Source: Myoxocephalus aenaeus (lineage: Eukaryota > Chordata > Actinopteri > Perciformes > Cottidae). Taken from it: a stretch of DNA of 64,000 nt. Position numbers and translations under genes: made by a program. The DNA lies in the NCBI GenBank assembly GCA_038501785.1, contig JBAMJR010000047.1:5047501-5111500 (forward strand). Reading direction: 5' to 3'. This document shows positions 58,779 through 64,000 of this stretch, piece after piece. A model generated the notes under the pieces. That model had not been told where the DNA came from. It made no database searches and saw only the letters and a program-made list of their open reading frames with translations. How positions within the stretch are numbered: the stretch's first letter is position 1; the number at the start of each line of letters is the position of its first letter.

Positions 58779-61700
58779 CATAAGCATGAGCTACCCGACC
58801 GCTGGACGAAGCACTTGCAGCGCCGGTTTCCTCAGCCCGCTTCACGCTTGACTGAGCCTGAACACATGACAAGTAAAACCCGAAGGCACGGGGTGGGGGG
58901 TGGGGGGTGGAGGGAGGCTGAACAGGAGGAGGAGGAGGTGGGGAGATGCAAGAAAAGATCCTAAGTGTTTTGATTTGTGAGTACGCTGTGGTGTGTGGAT
59001 GCATGGATCTGCGTCCTCTCACCTTTCTTTTCCGTCTCTCCCTCTTCTCCCATCACTTTCCCCACCTCTCTCTCTCCTCTCGCTCTCTCTCTTCAAGGTT
59101 ATTCACTATTGTTTTCTCAGACTGGAATCACTGCACACGCTTCTCTTCTTTTCTGTCGGAGGACCATGTGAGCCTCTTGAATGTAAGTGCCTCCTTTGTT
59201 GCTTAATTCACTTTCATTGGGACCATTCCTTTAGAGGCAATGGGGTTTCGGGTCTTTTTTTTCCTCTCCTTTTCTTCTTCTTCCTCGTAGCACATGCACA
59301 ATGGGATGTCATACATCGGAGGGGTGGAGTGGGTCGGGACGGGGCGGGGAGGGGGTGTTTTCGGGGGCTTGATTGCTCCATGTGGTTTAAGCGTGGGAGT
59401 TGGATGCACGTGTCTGCTGCTGTCATTGTCTCGGTGCAGCTCTTGCACAGCTTTGTCTCTAGTTTCAAACCCGGTATGCTGCATGCGCGGTTCCTTGACT
59501 TTTGGTAGCCATGAGCTCCAAGTGCTTAATTATAGGTCTGCAAGAATCTCAATATAATTGTAAATAAACGAGTAGACATTTTACATAATGTAAACAACAA
59601 AATGCAATAGCTTGTTTAAAAAAATATATCATGAAATGCCTGTAAAGTATATATTTTAATGGCTTACAATTATCTTTACTTAACAGTGAACAATTTTAAA
59701 TTACAAAAATACTGGATGCAATACATGTACCTGTGTCGTAGTTATTGGGTCATATCTAATTACATATTACCTGTTACCTATAACTTCCTAAAACACAGCT
59801 CAGCCAACTGAAATCTATTGGTTCTGTGCTGTGTGTTGAATTTACAGAATGCCATGTTTATGTTTTACCACTAGTTTGTTAGCTGTACCCTTCATGTATT
59901 GTTTCTTTATACCAACATATTATCCAATGTTCTCCGTGTACATGAGCCAATAGACAAATTGCTTGTTTGGACTCAAGACCATATTATGGAAGCCAATGTT
60001 CCACATTTATACCGGATAAATCATAAAGCTAAATACTTTGCTTGTCAGTATAATAGGCCTCGTTTGTTGGCTTCGTTAGTCTCTGTGGCGAGCTCAGAGA
60101 ACTTTTTAAACGATAAGGATGCATCTTACGTTTCATTCAAAAGGGAACATACATACGATTTATGCACTTTAATTTAAGTCTTCATGTCTGGAAATATATA
60201 TTAGGACAGAGACTTTACAGGCTTACTAGCTTTGTTCTATTAGCTGCCGAAAGCTGACAATGCTAAATAAGTAAGCAATTATTTTAATACACAAGACACT
60301 CACATCTTCCTTAAAAGAAACAACTTTGATCGACAGAGGGATATGATGCTCATTATATTGTAGAATAATACTTTTTTTGTGTGGTGTAACTACCAGATGG
60401 AAGACTCTCCATTAAAGTTCTGCTGGCTTTTAATGCAAATATGTTCCCATCTCTGCAAAGATGAAAATTAAGAACAGTACAACTTCTTATGATAAGTAGT
60501 GAAAATTCCTTCAGGTCTGCATGAATTTCTGTGAGGGTTCATTCAGCGTTAAACACCCTCCTATGCTTCACTGCAGAGAAATGTGTCTGAAGTGAATTGC
60601 AGTTGACATGGCCAATGAATAATACAACTAGTATATACACTCCGTTATCAATTATAGAAAGTTAACTAAGCTGCATGCTGACCATAAAGGTTTCTGGTGA
60701 AAATGCGTGTTTACCTATATGCCATATTCGTGATTGCATGCTCACTGTGGACTTATTTTCGGACTGTTGCGATGTTCTCTTTGGTTTGTTAAAGGCCGGC
60801 ACACAAACACACACGGCTTTAAATATTGAATAATAATCTGAAATGCATAAGATGCCGGTGCCGTCGGTGGGATTTCTGTATGGCTGACTGAGCAGCATGA
60901 ATCTACAACTTACTTAAGTGCAAGATAAATGAAACATCTCTTTGATGTGGACTAAAGACTACATTTTATTAAAATGTCTCCCCCCCCCCCCCAGAAACTC
61001 AGAAATGCAACCTTATATGTTAGAATATGAGCAATGCATGGCTTTCATTAAAAAATGTCAAATAAAAAAGTATGTTTTTATCACCCCCAGTGAATTTGAT
61101 GACTTTGAATTTGATGAAGTTGTTACAAGACTATATTAGGTTTCCAGGAGTCCTGTTACTGCATTGACCTTTTTGCTTCAAGAGGGATAAAATGATTCAT
61201 TATTCACTTCTGTTACTGGAACGATCGTGGACGTAGTCGCAGTTCACAACAGCCCCGGCCCCTCCATTCCCCCCATTATGGATTCCACACACTCCATTCC
61301 CTTATCAGTGCTGACATGTGGAGAGGGAGGTGCTGCTGAATGCAGCAGGATGTGACAGTTGCGTACCTGGAGCCACTGGCGCTGAGCTAAAATGAAGTGA
61401 AACGACCCGGAGCGTGCATGAGAGCTCCTGGTTTGTCACAGTGAGGAGTGGAAGGTGTTGGAGGAAGCCAGGAATAGCTGGATAGTGAATTAAAAGCACA
61501 CGTCTTTGCGTCATTTGAGGCAATCGTCTTGAAGATTCAAGGATTCTGTGTCCAAACTGTGCCCAGCGATGTGGCATTGATCCGAGTTGTAGTGGGAAGC
61601 AACAGTATTGTTTGTTTGTTTGTTTGATAGCTGCTGCTAATCGTTTCTTCTAAATTGGTTCTTTGCCTCTTTATTCCTCACACTTCTTTTTTTCCAGAAC

Positions 61701-63289
61701 AAACAAATTCAACCTTTTATTTTGAAAAGGGACAGTTGATTTGAACATTGGATTATTTCACGACATGTTTAATCTATCAGTCTTTTTAAGTCTTATATAG
61801 TTTACTCAGATTATTTCCAGTTTTGACTCCCTCTTTGCCATATTTGGAACCCAGCAGCGTCTCGAGCAAGGAGGCCCCTGGCATCAGCGACTGCCAGTGT
61901 GTCCAATCTTTTTCATGCCCAGCCAAACCTCCCACATTCCAGCTTTAAAATCCCATCTCTCGAGAGCTTGGCATTCACGTTTCAACTCCTCGGCAGCAGA
62001 ACTCTGGCTCCTCGCCACCGCCTTGTTTTATACCAAAGCTCAAGAAAATTAGTTTGAATGGAGAGAAAGGACGGAGAGGGTTTTTTTTGGGAGAGAAGTA
62101 GGGGGAGCTTTAAGTGCCCGAAGAGGCATTTTATTTGCAGTGACCCCCTTTCATCCGTCGTCGGGGTATTGGACTGTATGAATGGGCCGGTTTGTCCTCC
62201 GGGTGACCAAACATGGCACTTGAATGTTTATCCGCACAATGACAAAAACCTGAGAGAGCCAAAGACACTTGGTGATGAGATGGACCGTGAACTAGTCAAG
62301 TGCCTTGCTCTGTTCGGCCTCCGCTAAATACACAGCTTTGGCTCCACTGCAGCTCTGGCTGTGTGGGCAATTCAACTCCTCTCAATACGCTGCATGCATG
62401 CGGGACAATAGTGCAGTCTTACTATTGTTAAATGTGCTGGGAACCTTGTGCACATAGCACTACCCCCTTTAGAACTCACACGCGATAACACTCCTTAGGA
62501 TACAATACAATATTTCAGGAGTTTCTTTCTTAATGAGCACTGAAGAGTTTATTAAGTAGAGATGTTATACTCTGGAAAGTTATCCCGGTCGCCAGGTAGA
62601 ATAGAAACATAGCGTTCGTGTTACAAAGTAATCAACCGGGAGTGTGCACTTGCGCGTATTGTGTTAAATACTAGCTTGCATTATGGGATTTTTTTGACGC
62701 ATCCATCCATTCAATCCATCCTCTCTCTGACCTCCTTTTATGCGTCACTGTCCTCAGAACCACCTGTCAGAGGACAGTGACCAGAAAACTATCTTCATTT
62801 AGTTGTTATTACAGAAATGTGCTGGACTAAACACGGGTCTCCAGGATGCTCCATGAGGAGTGTACTTGAAGTAAACTGCATTTATCGTTTATTGAATTTC
62901 ATCCATACCTGGAGACCGGAAAGCTCATAGTGATACTGGGGCCTTGATCAATCTTTACTATTCAAGTTCTGTCAGAGTGTTTGGCAAACCTTTAAAACAT
63001 GTTTTAATTTATTGGCCTATTTTGTTGGTCTTGCAATAGTTTGCTGCCAGTTTAAAGCCAATGACCGAATGAATGATCACAAGTGTCTGGAGTATTTCCA
63101 TTGATTCAGAGACATTGATTTGCCTGTTTGATCTTTTTGTTTTTTTCATAGCTGTTGGAGTCAACAAAACCCGACCTGCGATTACCAACACAAGAGCATA
63201 CCACAGAAAAGACCAACGGAAGGTAATTTGAACAAAGATCATTCTCGACGCCATAATAGCTGACACCATTTGTCTCATCTAGTTCACAA

Positions 63290-63425
63290 AGTCGGTGCCC
63301 GTGCAGATCAGTATTCCATTGATTACCGCTGCAGCTCGGTGCGCATGCCGCTGCCTACGTTAATTGGCACTTTGATTAGCTGAAGCTCAGAGTGGCCTAT
63401 AAGCAGAAGTGGATCGATGTGTCTT
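63290..63425. other. candidate conserved non-coding element
   Basis: Contains TTGATTACCGC, GTTAATTGGCACTTTGATTA and GCTGAAGCTCAG in a repeat-free stretch. Texture only. Confidence 0.2.
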
Positions 63426-64000
63426 GGTGGAGAATTAAACTGAGAGAACAGTGTCAGGAAAGCTGTTTCCAAAGCTGAGCGTGTTTGACATAAACAATGT
63501 GCAAATGAGCACTTTTATCTTTGCATCATGATATCAGATCATGCTACCCCCCCCCCCCCCATGAGATTCAGGGAGAAGGGTTTCCAGGTGTAACCAAAAC
63601 CTCAAAGCATACCAGTGTGCTTTCATTCTTCTGCAATTGTATGTATTCTGGGGTGACAACAAAAAATCAAAGATGTGCTCCAACTTGTTCCACTTAACTG
63701 AGGGAAGGGAAAAAATTAAAAAAAATCAACAAAAGTGAAGACTAGCCAAACAATCAAAGTAAAGATGTTTCATGGCCCTGTCGCCAATAGATCCCCAACA
63801 CATCCACACAACCTGGCGCACCCAGTGTTTCCGATCAGAAAACACAATCTCACCAAGACAACCAGCAGAAAGATTTTTTTTTTTTACCGTCCAAACACAA
63901 ATCCAACACGGAGGCTTGTAAAATACAAAACGTGGACGAGCCAGGATTTATGGCCGGTCATTAAAAAACAATTGGATTTGTTGTGTGCCGTCTGAACAAA

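Larger units (their letters stand above)
51810..64000. other. downstream region, second part: no gene recognised
   Basis: Mostly AT-rich unique sequence with dispersed repeat copy C, poly(C) runs at 60980 and 63547, a GT run and a pyrimidine-rich stretch at 59030-59100. Exon-like segments are weak (see 58657). Nothing else is supported. Confidence 0.6.

Noticed and set aside
37300..64000. Exons of HCCS or MID1, the expected neighbours
   Set aside because: Characteristic motifs (RING/B-box Cys patterns, the haem-lyase CPMHEGK type repeats) were not seen on either strand.

Overview
The window is vertebrate nuclear DNA, most likely from a spiny-rayed teleost fish. It has short GT-AG introns, very long CA/GT microsatellites, hAT-like and Tc1-like short elements, a Rex/RTE-type LINE fragment and several copies of a dispersed repeat I know from fish genomes. 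Nothing bacterial, organellar or viral was seen.

One protein-coding gene can be supported with confidence. It is the orthologue of ARHGAP6 (Rho GTPase-activating protein 6), on the plus strand. Thirteen exons (numbered 2 to 14) lie between 22003 and 33474. All splice junctions are GT-AG, all phases agree, and the conceptual protein aligns with remembered human ARHGAP6 from the exon-2 start to the shared C-terminus (PETLV). The large N-terminal first exon of the long mammalian isoform is not in the window and presumably lies upstream. Two short candidate first exons, at 4181-4222 and 9366-9386, each have an ATG, a good 5' splice site and the right phase to join exon 2. The first would give a 746-residue protein.

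Layout. 1-3740: non-coding DNA with a 250-bp hAT-like element, a telomere-like triplet and a curious 36-nt filler insertion. 3740-4230: CpG-rich promoter-like segment and candidate first exon. 4229-22002: about 17.8 kb of intron 1 with many microsatellites, a CpG-dense block near 6 kb, a second promoter-like segment at 9.25-9.39 kb and a LINE fragment at 19.4-20.0 kb. 22003-33474: arhgap6 exons and introns. 33475 to about 37.2 kb: 3' untranslated or flanking DNA interrupted by a 1.49-kb element with terminal inverted repeats, followed by candidate poly(A) signals. 37.3-64.0 kb: no recognisable gene. This last part holds microsatellites, a local duplication with an empty-site/filled-site pair for a 321-bp element, dispersed repeats, conserved-looking AT-rich blocks and a few weak exon-like segments.

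I found no evidence of a new multi-gene system. The most useful leads are the alternative arhgap6 first exons, the tandem acceptors before exon 4, the PPxY and PDZ-ligand motifs in the C-terminal tail, and several transposon or filler insertions whose structure is unusually readable.
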